Assembly (NCBI GenBank): GCA_021812745.1 | Contig: JAKAMS010000105.1 | Coordinates: forward strand, 1-8,111 | Reading direction: 5' to 3' | Origin: Bacteroidota bacterium | Lineage (GTDB): Bacteria > Bacteroidota > Ignavibacteria > Ignavibacteriales > Melioribacteraceae | DNA length: 8,111 nucleotides | Shown here: positions 1 to 7,681 of the stretch, piece by piece | How positions within the stretch are numbered: position 1 is the stretch's first letter | How the letters are laid out: every line of letters starts with the position of its first letter | Made by a program: the position numbers and the translations under genes | Notes under the pieces: generated by a model | What the model saw: only the letters and a program-made list of their open reading frames with translations | What the model was told of the DNA's origin: nothing | Database searches by the model: none

Positions 1-557
1 ATTTCAGAAAAGTGATAGATCAAAATCCTTTGCCAAATTCGTTGGTAGTAAAATTTCAACCTCAATCTTTGGATGAAATCAACATTGAACAGTTCACAGA
101 TCAATTCAAGAAGATAAATGGCGTTACAGATGTTGTCTACGATTACAAGACTGTTCTGCGTATTCTTAATTTTCTAAGATCATTCAAGTACGTCATTTAT
201 ATGTTATCTGTGATCTTAATACTTTTATCAATTTACCTTGTCTACAGCAATAATAAAATTCAGATGTATGGGAATAGGAATCTATATTTAACTATGAAAT
301 TAGTTGGAGCTGTTGAAAAGACAATGAAGATACCGGTTATTATTAACGGTTTGTTCATTGGACTTATCTCATCGGTTTTTACTTTACTGATTTTCCACGG
401 TGTTTTGATTTTATTGACTAAGATATATTATAACATTAAATTTATAATGTATTTAGAGTTTATGGATATCCTAATTCCTGTGATCGGTGTCTTATTGGGA
501 TTTATTGGAAGTTTTATATCTTCATTCAAGCTTTCTAATTTACTACACGAAAAATAA
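1..557 (+). CDS. ftsX: FtsX-like permease, C-terminal part (5' truncated by window edge)
   Basis: This is the C-terminal part of FtsX, the membrane subunit of the FtsEX ABC-type complex that controls peptidoglycan hydrolases at division. The frame is open to the left edge (codons for F-R-K precede the GTG at 12), so the GTG is not the start and the gene begins outside the window. Visible are the 'NPLPNS' segment typical of the FtsX extracytoplasmic domain, then three hydrophobic spans: about residues 60-80, 106-133 and 150-173 counted from the GTG. A loop with 'TMKLVGA' lies between the first two and matches the conserved 'MKLVGA' motif of FtsX. The usual fourth (N-terminal) span would lie upstream. 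It ends with TAA, 19 bases before the SLBB gene, so co-transcription is likely. FtsE is not in the window. The family call is firm; the division role is inferred from the family. Confidence 0.88.
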   Translation, partial: FRKVIDQNPLPNSLVVKFQPQSLDEINIEQFTDQFKKINGVTDVVYDYKTVLRILNFLRSFKYVIYMLSVILILLSIYLVYSNNKIQMYGNRNLYLTMKLVGAVEKTMKIPVIINGLFIGLISSVFTLLIFHGVLILLTKIYYNIKFIMYLEFMDILIPVIGVLLGFIGSFISSFKLSNLLHEK

Positions 558-576
558 TTTGATAAAGGAAGTGTCA

Positions 577-1101
577 ATGAAAATTACTATTCGGATTTTC
601 ATCATCTTAATATTAGGGTACGTTTCCTTAGCTGCACAAGTTAAGGATTACGAATTAGGTGCTGATGTATTAGGGGCGCGACTGAATCCGCAAGGAGGAT
701 ATTATAATTATTCAGATCCGGAAGCGGTCAATATTAAGGTCTCTGTTTGGGGATGGGTCAAATTTACCGGAAAATATACCGTGCCGAGTTATTCAACTGT
801 TGCAGATCTCTTATCCTATGCCGGCGGTCCTACAGATGCAGCGGATCTTGAAGATCTAAGAATTTACCGGATAAATGACGATTCAACACAAACTATGATA
901 AAATTTACTTATAACGACCTTCTTTATGAGTCTAAGCTTGAGACTAAATATAGAAAAGTCCCCAAATTGGAAGCAGGCGATATTTTAGTAGTTCCAGGTG
1001 AACCGAGATTATATTTCCGTGATCACTTTAGCATATGGATGTCTGTGTTCAGTGTTCTAATTTCATTATCAATTTTAGTACTTAATATTGTGAGAAAATA
1101 A
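577..1101 (+). CDS. Secreted SLBB-domain polysaccharide export-type protein
   Basis: A 174-residue protein probably helping to export a surface polysaccharide. The chosen ATG has an AAAGGAA Shine-Dalgarno at 564-570, six bases upstream. An in-frame ATG at 487 lies inside ftsX and lacks such a site. Residues 1-20 form a signal peptide with likely cleavage Ala20|Gln21. Residues about 53-140 look like one SLBB (soluble ligand-binding beta-grasp) domain: 'VWGWVKFTGKYTVP', 'LLSYAGGP' and 'LEAGDILVVPGEP' are the recognisable parts. A single hydrophobic helix spans about 153-171, followed by a short basic tail. The N-terminal polysaccharide-export (PES) domain of Wza-type outer-membrane channels is absent, so this is not a complete Wza. 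It may be an accessory or partner of the co-polymerase 12 bases downstream. The domain call is good; the exact role is inferred from the neighbour. Confidence 0.82.
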   Translation: MKITIRIFIILILGYVSLAAQVKDYELGADVLGARLNPQGGYYNYSDPEAVNIKVSVWGWVKFTGKYTVPSYSTVADLLSYAGGPTDAADLEDLRIYRINDDSTQTMIKFTYNDLLYESKLETKYRKVPKLEAGDILVVPGEPRLYFRDHFSIWMSVFSVLISLSILVLNIVRK

Positions 1102-1113
1102 AAGGAGTATTTC

Positions 1114-3351
1114 GTGATTAGTACCCAAACAAGTTCCCCAATATTACAAGAGACTCATACACTTAAGGACTATATAAATCTTGTCCGATTGAATTTTGTG
1201 CCTATCTTACTAATAAGTTTAACCGGGTTGCTGGTTGCTGTAATCTATGCTATTAATGCTCCAAACATATATAAGTCCACAACTGTTATTAAACTTTCAA
1301 AACCGCAGGGGAATATTCTTTCAGGGTCTCTTATTCCTGAGTTCCAGGATTTTGGAAGCGACCGTTTCATAGCTAATGAAATTGAGGTTTTAAAAAGTTA
1401 TCATCTTAAAGATAAAGTTGCCAATTCGCTTATTGATAGTTTCAAAACAAGTCCTAACAAAAAGAACTTTTCTCTTATAATTGATGAAAACTTGAGTTCA
1501 AAATCCGGTTCACTAATTCTTAAGCCGATTGAAGCAATAGTTGCTATGTTAACTTCGAAGGTCTCTATAGATCAAAAACGTGGATTAGATATAGTAGAAA
1601 TTTCAGCTGAGTCCACTTCGCCTTACGAGGCGGCTGTAATAGCAAACAGTTATGCTTCAGCATACAAAGAAATTAATTTGGCATACAATAGACAGCAATT
1701 AACGGTAATTAAAAATTTTCTTGCGAAGCAAAGAGACGAAAAGTTAGCATCTTTAGCCAGTGTTGAAGAAACTATGAAAAATTTTCAGGAGCAGCGCGGT
1801 ATTGTGGAATTGCCGGAACAAGCGAAAGCTCTTATTACTGAATCTTCAGATATTCAAGCAAAAATGAATGCGACTAAAATTGATATGACCATCTCTGAGA
1901 AAACGCTTAATAATTATAAAGATGAGTTAAAAAAACGCGATCCTACATTAACTGCTTATATAGAAAATTTGGCAACTGAGCCGTACATTAAAAAATTACA
2001 AGAACAGATTGGCGCCTTAACAATTCAAAAAGATAGGGCAATGGCTAATCCGAACAGTAATTCTCAAAAATTAGTTAAAGAAGCCGATGCTAATATTAGC
2101 GAATTAAAAAATAAACTTAATAGTCAATTATCCGTTTTTCGTGCAGGGGTACTCGCATCAACTCCTGAAGAAATAAAAGATCTTACAAGAAAAGTTTTGG
2201 ATGAAGAAGTAAAATATCAAGCGCTAACTGCTTCTTATAAAAAAATGAATGAGATTGTTGGCGATTATGATAAAAAGATGAATCTACTTCCTACTAGCAC
2301 AATTGATCTAGCCAGACTGCAAAGAGAACAATCTGCAAATGAAAAACTTTATCTTCAGGTCGAGGAGCGCTATCAAGAAGCAATTATTAATGAGCAGTCG
2401 GTTCCGGGGAACGCATTGATTATAGATGCAGGATTGGTTCCGCTGCTTCCTTCAAAACCGAATCGTTTATTAATTGTACTTATTGGATTGATTCTTGGTA
2501 TTGGTCTGGGAGTTGGTTTTGCCTTTGTTAGAAACTATCTTGATAATACAGTAAAAACGCCTGAAGACATTTCAAACAGAAATATCAATGTTCTAGCGTG
2601 GGTTCCTCAAATTGAGGGAATAGAATCTGGTAATAAGGATTTTGAATTTATTGTAGCTAAAAAACCGGATGCAAGTGCTAGCGAAGCTTACCGCGCTTTA
2701 AGAACTAGAATTAAATTCTCTAAACTTGATAAAGAAGCACTAAAAACTATTTTAGTCACTTCCGCTACGTCGCAAGAAGGCAAAACAACAACTTCAATCA
2801 ACCTTGCCGGTAGTTTTGCTCAGGCAAATTTTAAAACAATTATTATTGATGCGGATTTAAGAAAACCTAGGATTCATACTGTCTTTAATCAAAAGAGATT
2901 TCCAGGATTTTCAGATTATTTTTTCGGTCAAGCTTCGTTTAGCGAGATTCTCAGAAAATCAGAAATTAATAATCTCGATTTCATAACTGCCGGAACAATT
3001 CCACCGAATCCTTCTGAAATTTTGGGCTCCACACAGATGGAATCTTTTCTTGAGAAATTAAAAAATGAGTATGACTATATAATTATTGACTCTCCGCCAA
3101 TTATTGCCGTAACTGATTCGGAAATCATGTCGAGTATGGTGGATGGAACCTTACTTGTTGTTTCAGCCAATAATACTGAGGTCGAACTGATGGAAAAAGC
3201 CGTTCAGTTATTGAGTCACGACCGTTCTTCATTTATTGGGGTAGTTCTAAATAATTTTACTTACAGAAGCGGTTACGGATCGTACTATAAATATTATTAT
3301 TACTATTCTAGACCGACAAACGGCGCAAAGAAAAACCGTATAAAAGTATAA
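1114..3351 (+). CDS. wzc: Polysaccharide co-polymerase / BY-type tyrosine kinase (Wzz-Wzc fusion)
   Basis: A 745-residue inner-membrane protein that controls polymer length and export of exopolysaccharide through tyrosine phosphorylation (PCP-2a family). The GTG start has AAAGGAG at 1101-1107, six bases upstream. Layout: Wzz domain with membrane span about 27-47; a long periplasmic part rich in coiled coil, about 190-425; a GNVR-like and proline-rich stretch about 431-450 ('GNALIIDAG'); a second span about 451-472; then the cytoplasmic kinase. Kinase motifs are complete: EX2RX2R at 524-530, Walker A 550-558 with Lys557, Walker A' '[10 protein letters not shown]' 576-585, Walker B 'YIIIDSPP' with Asp659. 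The tail has nine tyrosines between 717 and 731, the expected autophosphorylation cluster. No matching phosphatase lies in the window. It sits between the SLBB protein and a sugar-nucleotide enzyme, as expected for an EPS operon. Confidence 0.95.
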   Translation: MISTQTSSPILQETHTLKDYINLVRLNFVPILLISLTGLLVAVIYAINAPNIYKSTTVIKLSKPQGNILSGSLIPEFQDFGSDRFIANEIEVLKSYHLKDKVANSLIDSFKTSPNKKNFSLIIDENLSSKSGSLILKPIEAIVAMLTSKVSIDQKRGLDIVEISAESTSPYEAAVIANSYASAYKEINLAYNRQQLTVIKNFLAKQRDEKLASLASVEETMKNFQEQRGIVELPEQAKALITESSDIQAKMNATKIDMTISEKTLNNYKDELKKRDPTLTAYIENLATEPYIKKLQEQIGALTIQKDRAMANPNSNSQKLVKEADANISELKNKLNSQLSVFRAGVLASTPEEIKDLTRKVLDEEVKYQALTASYKKMNEIVGDYDKKMNLLPTSTIDLARLQREQSANEKLYLQVEERYQEAIINEQSVPGNALIIDAGLVPLLPSKPNRLLIVLIGLILGIGLGVGFAFVRNYLDNTVKTPEDISNRNINVLAWVPQIEGIESGNKDFEFIVAKKPDASASEAYRALRTRIKFSKLDKEALKTILVTSATSQEGKTTTSINLAGSFAQANFKTIIIDADLRKPRIHTVFNQKRFPGFSDYFFGQASFSEILRKSEINNLDFITAGTIPPNPSEILGSTQMESFLEKLKNEYDYIIIDSPPIIAVTDSEIMSSMVDGTLLVVSANNTEVELMEKAVQLLSHDRSSFIGVVLNNFTYRSGYGSYYKYYYYYSRPTNGAKKNRIKV

Positions 3352-3355
3352 ACAA

Positions 3356-4297
3356 ATGAATAATAAAATTGCTGTTGTTACCGGCGGAGCAGGCTTCTTA
3401 GGGTCACATCTTTGCGATAGATTAATCCATGAAGGATTAAAAGTAATTTGCCTTGATAATCTTTTAACAGGACGAATAGAAAATATTCAACACCTAATTT
3501 CAAATGAAAATTTCCAGTTCATCAAATTAGATGTTACAAACTATATTCATCTTCCCGGCAATATAAATTATGTCTTACACTTCGCTTCACCTGCAAGCCC
3601 TATTGATTATTTGAAATATCCCATTCAAACATTAAAGGTAGGATCTCTTGGTACTCATAAGGCGCTTGGATTAGCTAAAGAAAAAGGTGCGACATTTCTG
3701 CTTGCAAGTACATCGGAAGTGTATGGTGATCCTCTAATTCATCCTCAGAGTGAAGATTATTGGGGAAACGTTAACCCTGTTGGTCCGCGTGGTGTTTACG
3801 ATGAAGCCAAGCGTTTTGCAGAAGCTCTTACAATGGCATATCATCGTTATCATGGGCTTGATACTCGTATAGTAAGAATCTTCAATACTTATGGAACAAG
3901 AATGCGTCTTGATGACGGACGGGCACTTCCGGCGTTCATATCCCAAGCTATGAATGGAGAAGATATCACAGTATTTGGGGATGGAACTCAAACTAGAAGT
4001 TTTTGTTATGTAAGCGATTTGATTGACGGAATTTTTAAACTACTTCTATCAAATGAAACAATGCCTGTCAATATCGGAAACCCAAACGAAATTACGATTG
4101 AAGATTTTGCCCAAGAAGTTATCCGTTTGACAAATTCAAAAAGTAAAATTATTCATCAAGAATTGCCGATTGATGACCCTAAAGTTCGTCAGCCGGATAT
4201 AACCCGCGCAAAAGAAATTCTTGGATGGGAACCGAAAGTGAGTAGGGAAGAGGGACTCAAATTAACTTTGGATTATTTTAAACAAATAAAGGAATAA
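3356..4297 (+). CDS. uxs: UDP-glucuronate decarboxylase (UDP-xylose synthase), SDR family
   Basis: A 313-residue cytoplasmic enzyme predicted to convert UDP-glucuronate to UDP-xylose with bound NAD, supplying a pentose for polysaccharide. The Rossmann GxxGxxG is Gly10-Gly13-Gly16, with Asp34 placed for the NAD ribose. The family signature is very clear: '[19 protein letters not shown]' then '[14 protein letters not shown]'. Expected catalytic residues are Thr119/Ser120, Glu121, Tyr148 and Lys152. Arg278 in 'VRQPD' is probably the conserved arginine near the substrate carboxylate. Length is normal for bacterial forms without a membrane anchor. It starts 4 bases after the kinase gene with no good Shine-Dalgarno, suggesting translational coupling. 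A related 4,6-dehydratase or epimerase is less likely because the [19 protein letters not shown] set is characteristic of UXS. Product specificity is inferred from motifs. Confidence 0.92.
   Translation: MNNKIAVVTGGAGFLGSHLCDRLIHEGLKVICLDNLLTGRIENIQHLISNENFQFIKLDVTNYIHLPGNINYVLHFASPASPIDYLKYPIQTLKVGSLGTHKALGLAKEKGATFLLASTSEVYGDPLIHPQSEDYWGNVNPVGPRGVYDEAKRFAEALTMAYHRYHGLDTRIVRIFNTYGTRMRLDDGRALPAFISQAMNGEDITVFGDGTQTRSFCYVSDLIDGIFKLLLSNETMPVNIGNPNEITIEDFAQEVIRLTNSKSKIIHQELPIDDPKVRQPDITRAKEILGWEPKVSREEGLKLTLDYFKQIKE
4288..4293 (+). promoter_or_regulatory. Shine-Dalgarno for the TTG-started membrane gene
   Basis: AAAGGA lies inside the last codons of the decarboxylase gene, five bases before TTG 4299-4301. 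It decides this rare start and implies coupled translation across the one-base gap. Confidence 0.6.
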
Positions 4298-4298
4298 A

Positions 4299-4538
4299 TT
4301 GAATACACTCCTTTCGGAGAAAAATCATTTAGAAAGAATTCAATCCATTCTACGAATTGAAATACCGGCTTATCTTTTGATCTCCATCTCATTATTCTCC
4401 AGTATAGGATTTCTAATCTTGAAAATCTTGATTCTGTTTCTTTCTCCATATCTGATATTTATTCTGTTCCGATTGAAAAAGTTTGGATGGATTCCTTCTT
4501 TTTGTTTAATCGTTATAGTTCCTTTGATTCTATCTTGA
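4299..4538 (+). CDS. Small hydrophobic membrane protein, stops at an in-frame TGA
   Basis: A 79-residue product I do not recognise. It starts at TTG one base after the decarboxylase stop. The N-terminus is charged and polar (about 1-20, 'SEKNHLERIQ'), followed by about three hydrophobic stretches near 23-40, 41-57 and 64-79, separated by short basic segments ('RLKKFGW'). It looks like the N-terminal portion of a multi-span membrane protein, and the reading ends inside the third hydrophobic stretch. The same frame continues after the TGA to a TAA at 4695-4697. Position suggests a last gene of the exopolysaccharide operon, but no function can be assigned. The reverse-strand open frame over this stretch is taken as a shadow. 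Confidence 0.55.
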   Translation: MNTLLSEKNHLERIQSILRIEIPAYLLISISLFSSIGFLILKILILFLSPYLIFILFRLKKFGWIPSFCLIVIVPLILS

Positions 4539-4697
4539 TTTAATTTTACAGGTTCTTTGCTCAGCACTATTTTCACCATTTTACCATATCTCACTTTCTT
4601 AATCTTCACATTCCTTTTGAAGATGGTAATTCCGGATTGGTTAGAGGAAATAAATGGTAAAATATTTCGTAGATACAAAACGGATTTGCCTAAATAA
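4299..4697 (+). pseudogene. Probable interrupted form of the same gene (132 codons with internal TGA)
   Basis: Reading frame +1 from TTG 4299 runs for 132 sense-plus-TGA codons to TAA 4695-4697, broken only by TGA at 4536-4538 (codon 80). The 52 codons after the TGA read as believable protein: a fourth hydrophobic stretch, about residues 86-108, then a soluble, charged end ('IPDWLEEINGKIFRRYK'). The TAA sits just before a GC-rich hairpin, as a natural gene end would. A TGG-to-TGA mutation or a base error explains this most simply. Read-through is possible but unsupported. Other complete genes here end in TAA or TAG, and the Trp codons I checked are TGG, so general UGA reassignment is not indicated. 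Confidence 0.5.
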
Positions 4698-4700
4698 AAA

Positions 4701-4725
4701 GAGGCTGCCCTTTTGAGACGGCCTC
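4701..4725. terminator. GC-rich hairpin after the polysaccharide operon
   Basis: GAGGCTG (4701-4707) pairs with CGGCCTC (4719-4725), seven pairs with one T-G wobble and an 11-base loop. It lies three bases after the TAA at 4695-4697, a normal place for a + strand operon end. However, the T-rich run flanks it on the minus strand (A-rich 4692-4700 on the plus strand), while the plus side continues GTGCATT. It would therefore terminate better in the reverse direction. Direction is uncertain. Confidence 0.5.
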
Positions 4726-4852
4726 GTGCATTAAATAACAGCCAACCTATGTTAGGACGACTCAATGCATAAATTTGATAAATCCATTTAAGGCGAATGA
4801 GCAAAGAACGGACGTAAGGTATGAAAATCAAAAGGTATTAAGAAAATTTTTA

Positions 4853-4881
4853 TTGACAATAGATTTCTCAAATTGTAATTT
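4853..4881 (+). promoter_or_regulatory. Promoter of the FnIII/T9SS gene
   Basis: TTGACA at 4853-4858 is followed after 17 bases by TAATTT at 4876-4881, itself followed by GC. This fits a housekeeping sigma promoter and also resembles the Bacteroidota -33 TTG / -7 TA-rich TTTG type. A start near 4888 would give a leader of about 140 bases. A similar pair precedes the second secreted-protein gene. Confidence 0.55.
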
Positions 4882-4888
4882 GCATTCA

Positions 4889-4967
4889 GTTACCAGCCGA
4901 AGTAACAAGAAAACATTAGTTTGTAATTAAAAATTAAATGCCGCGAGGGTGCGGTGGTTTACTTGTT
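4889..4967 (+). promoter_or_regulatory. Potentially structured 5' leader, class unknown
   Basis: By eye, AACAAGAAAAC (4904-4914) pairs with GTTTACTTGTT (4957-4967) except for one A-A mismatch. It encloses two hairpins: TAATT-AAA-AATTA (4924-4936) and CCGC-GAGGGT-GCGG (4941-4954). An earlier hairpin, GTTAC (4889-4893) with GTAAC (4902-4906), shares bases with the outer stem, so the two could exclude each other. I match it to no known riboswitch. AT-rich DNA gives such pairings by chance, so this is tentative. Confidence 0.35.
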
Positions 4968-4981
4968 TCTATATTGTATTA

Positions 4982-5030
4982 CCAGCCAACAGCCGAAAAA
5001 AATATTTCTTAATTACATAAGAGGGTGCTT
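4982..5030 (+). repeat. Shared leader/ribosome-site repeat, copy 1
   Basis: Positions 4999-5026 are identical to 7745-7772. After two changed bases the match resumes through the first codons (ATGAAAAACAAA). Upstream it contains CAGCCAA and CAGCCGA back to back (4983-4996). It includes the AAGAGGG Shine-Dalgarno at 5019-5025, five bases before the ATG. Confidence 0.85.
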
Positions 5031-7301
5031 ATGAAAAACAAACTTACGATTAGTGCTATTATTATTTTATTTTTTTCACAAATAATATTAGCACAGACAC
5101 CAGCAAATTATGCGCTTGGTGTTTCAATTCTTCCGTCATTTGATTGGACGCTTACTCCTGGAACTGGTCCTAATTATCATTTATATGTAGATGATAATGC
5201 TGATTTCAGTTCTCCAGTGATTGCACCGTCTATTGCAGTAACGGGTGCAACTACATATACTTTTACTTATTCAAGTACTGCTAGCGTGGTTCTTCAAAAC
5301 GGTACATCGCTTGCCCCTAAAAAATATTATTGGAAAGTAACTGATGACGGCAACGCAGGTGCAATCTTAGTATCGAGAGAATTCAATACGGTGAACGAAT
5401 CAGTACCTATGATCAGTCCGGTAATTCCAAGTGTTACATCTGCTTATGTTGGCTGGTCACCTGTTCCTTATTCTTCCGGTTTGAAATATGACCTAACTTA
5501 CTCTCTTAATTCTGATATGAGTGCACCTGTTGGAACAATAAGCAATCTTACAACTCCTAATTATACTCTAACCGGTTTAACAAATAGTACAACTTACTAT
5601 GTGCAAGTTCGCACAAAAAACAGTACAGGTTCCGTTATAATCTCATATTCTACTGTATCAACATTTACAACCCTTGGTCCGCCAACTCCTATTAGATCAT
5701 ACCCAATAGATGCAGCGACTGTTTACGCTTCTAAACCAACATTCTTTTGGTATATAGAAGGGAATGAACCTGGATTAGATTATCAAATTAGATATAGGCT
5801 TTCTTCTGGTGCTTACGGTGTGCCTCAAGTATTAACAACATCAAATAAATTATACAAAACACTTACAACTAATTTAACTGCTGGTGAAACTTATGTTTGG
5901 CAAGTTAGATCATTTGCTGGTGCTACATATTCAAATTGGTCAACTGCAGGTGATTCAACATTTGTAATGTTCTCTAGTGTTGCAACAACACCCCCTGTTC
6001 CAATTCCATCTTGGCCGGACGGCAGCCCAACGCCAACAATTTATACTAATCCTCCTGTGTTGTATTATTACATTGATGTTTATGCAACAGGCTTAGAATT
6101 CAGAGCTCAATATTCAACTGCCAATACATTGGTGGGAGGTGCAGGAACTGCTTTTAGTGTCGCACCTGTAACATTAGGTTGGACAACTGATCTATTTTCA
6201 GCAGTAGCTGTATCTTTAATACCAGGTACACAATATTATTGGCATGTTCAATCAAGATTAGCTGGTCCTCCGAATACAGAGTCTGCATGGTCTTCAACTG
6301 CAACATTTATTGTTGCAACCACAGCAAGCGGTGCTGCAACCACACCAATACCTTCAACTCCAGTTGGGGGACAAATATTAGACAGCCCGCTTTCCGGAGT
6401 AACTTTGTTTTGGGCTGCACCAGCAACAGAATCTCTGGATTATCAAGTAAGAATTGCGCAAAGTTCGAGTGTTGACGGAAGCGGAATGTTAAATCATCCT
6501 CTGGCAGTTTCAACCACCGCATCTGGCGGATGGCCAGTTACTGATCCGACCAAATCTATTTTAGTAAGTGCAATACCATACTCATTAACGGCGGGAGCTA
6601 CATATTACTGGCAGGTAAGATCGAGATTAACGGCAACTCCTGCAATTTTCTCTTCTTGGTCAATGGTAGCCAGTTTTTCAACCGCCGCCGGATCTTCATC
6701 CGTAGTACCATTAGTTATAAGTCCTAACTATGGACAGCCGATAAATAATACAAGTGCAGTATTAACCTGGAAGATTCCGGTACCGACCGATTCTCATTTG
6801 AAATACGATTTACAATATTCAAAAAATTCAGATTTCAGTAGTGCACAAACGAAAGCAAATTTAAATGAACCAGTTGCACAAGTAACCGGATTAGATCAGA
6901 ACTCCACATATTATTGGAGAGTATTATCAAAGACTGATAACGGATCGACATCGAGCTATTCAACAACAGGATCATTTAAGACAAGCGGAGCCACGGCAGT
7001 AGAAGAACAAGAAACAATACCGACTGCATTTGAGTTATCACAAAACTATCCGAATCCATTCAATCCAACGACAAAGATAAATTTTGCAATTCCTCAAAAT
7101 GGCTTTGTAACAATAAAAGTATATGATATGCTCGGTCGCGAAGTAAAGACATTAATCAATCAAGAAATGGTATCGGGGAATCATTCAATTGATTGGAACG
7201 CTGATAATAACTTAGGAATCAAAGTAGCCACTGGAATGTATATTTACAGAATTACAGCAGGAAACTTTGTTTCAACTAAGAAGATGGTATTAATTAAATA
7301 A
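5031..7301 (+). CDS. Secreted multi-FnIII protein with T9SS type A sorting domain
   Basis: A 756-residue exported protein, probably surface-attached or released through the type IX secretion system. ATG 5031 is preferred over the in-frame GTG at 5025: that GTG overlaps the AAGAGGG Shine-Dalgarno, and the paralogous leader at 7771 has GTA there. Residues 1-21 form a signal peptide, likely cut Ala21|Gln22. About six fibronectin-III-like repeats follow: about 23-121, 125-215, 216-315, 318-430, 438-552 and 557-653. Each is marked by a 'YYW-V' strand, near 99, 189, 288, 402, 525 and 627. Residues 663-756 are a clear type A sorting domain: 'NYPNPFNPTTKI', 'VYDMLGREV', 'GMYIYRI', ending 'KKMVLIK'. 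No catalytic domain is visible, so an adhesive or structural role is inferred. It has its own promoter-like site and is followed by a 30-codon ORF and a terminator. Confidence 0.92.
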   Translation: MKNKLTISAIIILFFSQIILAQTPANYALGVSILPSFDWTLTPGTGPNYHLYVDDNADFSSPVIAPSIAVTGATTYTFTYSSTASVVLQNGTSLAPKKYYWKVTDDGNAGAILVSREFNTVNESVPMISPVIPSVTSAYVGWSPVPYSSGLKYDLTYSLNSDMSAPVGTISNLTTPNYTLTGLTNSTTYYVQVRTKNSTGSVIISYSTVSTFTTLGPPTPIRSYPIDAATVYASKPTFFWYIEGNEPGLDYQIRYRLSSGAYGVPQVLTTSNKLYKTLTTNLTAGETYVWQVRSFAGATYSNWSTAGDSTFVMFSSVATTPPVPIPSWPDGSPTPTIYTNPPVLYYYIDVYATGLEFRAQYSTANTLVGGAGTAFSVAPVTLGWTTDLFSAVAVSLIPGTQYYWHVQSRLAGPPNTESAWSSTATFIVATTASGAATTPIPSTPVGGQILDSPLSGVTLFWAAPATESLDYQVRIAQSSSVDGSGMLNHPLAVSTTASGGWPVTDPTKSILVSAIPYSLTAGATYYWQVRSRLTATPAIFSSWSMVASFSTAAGSSSVVPLVISPNYGQPINNTSAVLTWKIPVPTDSHLKYDLQYSKNSDFSSAQTKANLNEPVAQVTGLDQNSTYYWRVLSKTDNGSTSSYSTTGSFKTSGATAVEEQETIPTAFELSQNYPNPFNPTTKINFAIPQNGFVTIKVYDMLGREVKTLINQEMVSGNHSIDWNADNNLGIKVATGMYIYRITAGNFVSTKKMVLIK

Positions 7302-7331
7302 TAATTTTTAATACTAGAAGAGGAAACTAAA

Positions 7332-7424
7332 ATGAAAAATATCAGCGCTCGAATCATATTTTTTCTTGTAATAGCTGCGGTAGGTCTTGCTCTATACGCA
7401 TGTCATCAAGCATATTTTGTTTAG
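7332..7424 (+). CDS. Putative 30-residue membrane peptide
   Basis: A short ORF 30 bases after the FnIII gene: ATG at 7332, TAG at 7422-7424. It has a GAGG-centred Shine-Dalgarno at 7320-7323. The product starts 'MKNISAR', then has a hydrophobic stretch (about 8-23) and ends 'ACHQAYFV'. The stretch resembles a signal peptide with a lipobox-like 'LYAC', although Tyr is unusual at that position. It could be a tiny lipoprotein, a single-span peptide or a gene remnant. It sits between the FnIII gene and a strong terminator, so it would share that transcript. I do not recognise it. Confidence 0.42.
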   Translation: MKNISARIIFFLVIAAVGLALYACHQAYFV

Positions 7425-7456
7425 ATCAGATTAAAAAAAATAGATTCAATATTAAA

Positions 7457-7491
7457 AAGAAGGTCACCAATCGGTGGCCTTCTTGCGTTTT
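7457..7491 (+). terminator. Strong intrinsic terminator
   Basis: AAGAAGGTCACC (7457-7468) pairs with GGTGGCCTTCTT (7473-7484) over 12 positions with one T-G wobble and a four-base AATC loop. It is followed by GCG and TTTT. A-rich sequence upstream may let it work in both directions. It ends the FnIII transcript and separates it from the next gene. Confidence 0.88.
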
Positions 7492-7635
7492 AAACCTGCC
7501 TTAAAAAGAAATCCATTTCATCATTTTTTAGAAGCAAAATCATTTTATGCCGTAAGTAAATCTGCGATTTTGACCAATTTATAGCTTATTTCGAAGGAAA
7601 TAGAGAAAAATAATTTAGAAAAAGACAGAATATCC

Positions 7636-7663
7636 TTGACTATTAATCTAAAAAAGATATATT
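7636..7663 (+). promoter_or_regulatory. Promoter of the second FnIII gene
   Basis: TTGACT at 7636-7641 and TATATT at 7658-7663 are 16 bases apart, and GC follows. It resembles the pair at 4853-4881 in sequence and in place before the CAGCCRA leader. A start near 7670 would give a leader of about 105 bases. Confidence 0.55.
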
Positions 7664-7681
7664 GCCCTATAAAATTGATCA

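Larger units (their letters stand above)
4698..5030. other. Intergenic region between polysaccharide operon and FnIII gene
   Basis: A 333-base stretch without a convincing gene. It holds the hairpin at 4701-4725, a small inverted repeat CCTA-TGT-TAGG at 4746-4756, a promoter-like pair at 4853-4881, a potentially folded AT-rich leader at 4889-4967, CAGCCRA motifs at 4739, 4894, 4983 and 4990, and the ribosome site of the next gene. About 4757-4850 shows no feature I can name. Confidence 0.6.

Noticed and set aside
487..576. Longer start for the SLBB protein
   Set aside because: This start lies inside ftsX, lacks a good ribosome site and would bury the clear signal peptide at 577.
3734..3991. 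Minus-strand open frame inside the decarboxylase gene
   Set aside because: It lies wholly antisense to conserved catalytic motifs of the + strand gene, and its product resembles nothing I know.
4299..4697. Selenocysteine or reassigned UGA in the membrane gene
   Set aside because: No convincing selenocysteine insertion hairpin was seen right after the TGA. No other gene here has internal TGA, and Trp codons I checked are TGG.
4370..4831. 153-codon open frame on the minus strand
   Set aside because: It overlaps the membrane gene and its continuation, reads through the GC hairpin, and gives a strongly basic low-complexity product expected from the reverse of a hydrophobic coding strand. No ribosome site was recognised.
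4889..4967. Known riboswitch (cyclic-di-GMP, cobalamin, preQ1)
   Set aside because: None of the core motifs I know for these classes is present; kept only as an unassigned leader.
4739..4996. CRISPR-like array from the CAGCCRA motifs
   Set aside because: Units are only seven bases, unevenly spaced, and without regular spacers or nearby cas genes.
6239..6522. Open frames on both strands inside the FnIII gene
   Set aside because: These are shadow frames in a repeat-rich coding region; the + strand 5031 frame explains the sequence fully.
7587..7602. Small palindrome TATTTC-GAAG-GAAATA as an operator
   Set aside because: Six AT-rich pairs in AT-rich DNA are expected by chance, and it is about 35 bases upstream of the promoter with no second copy.
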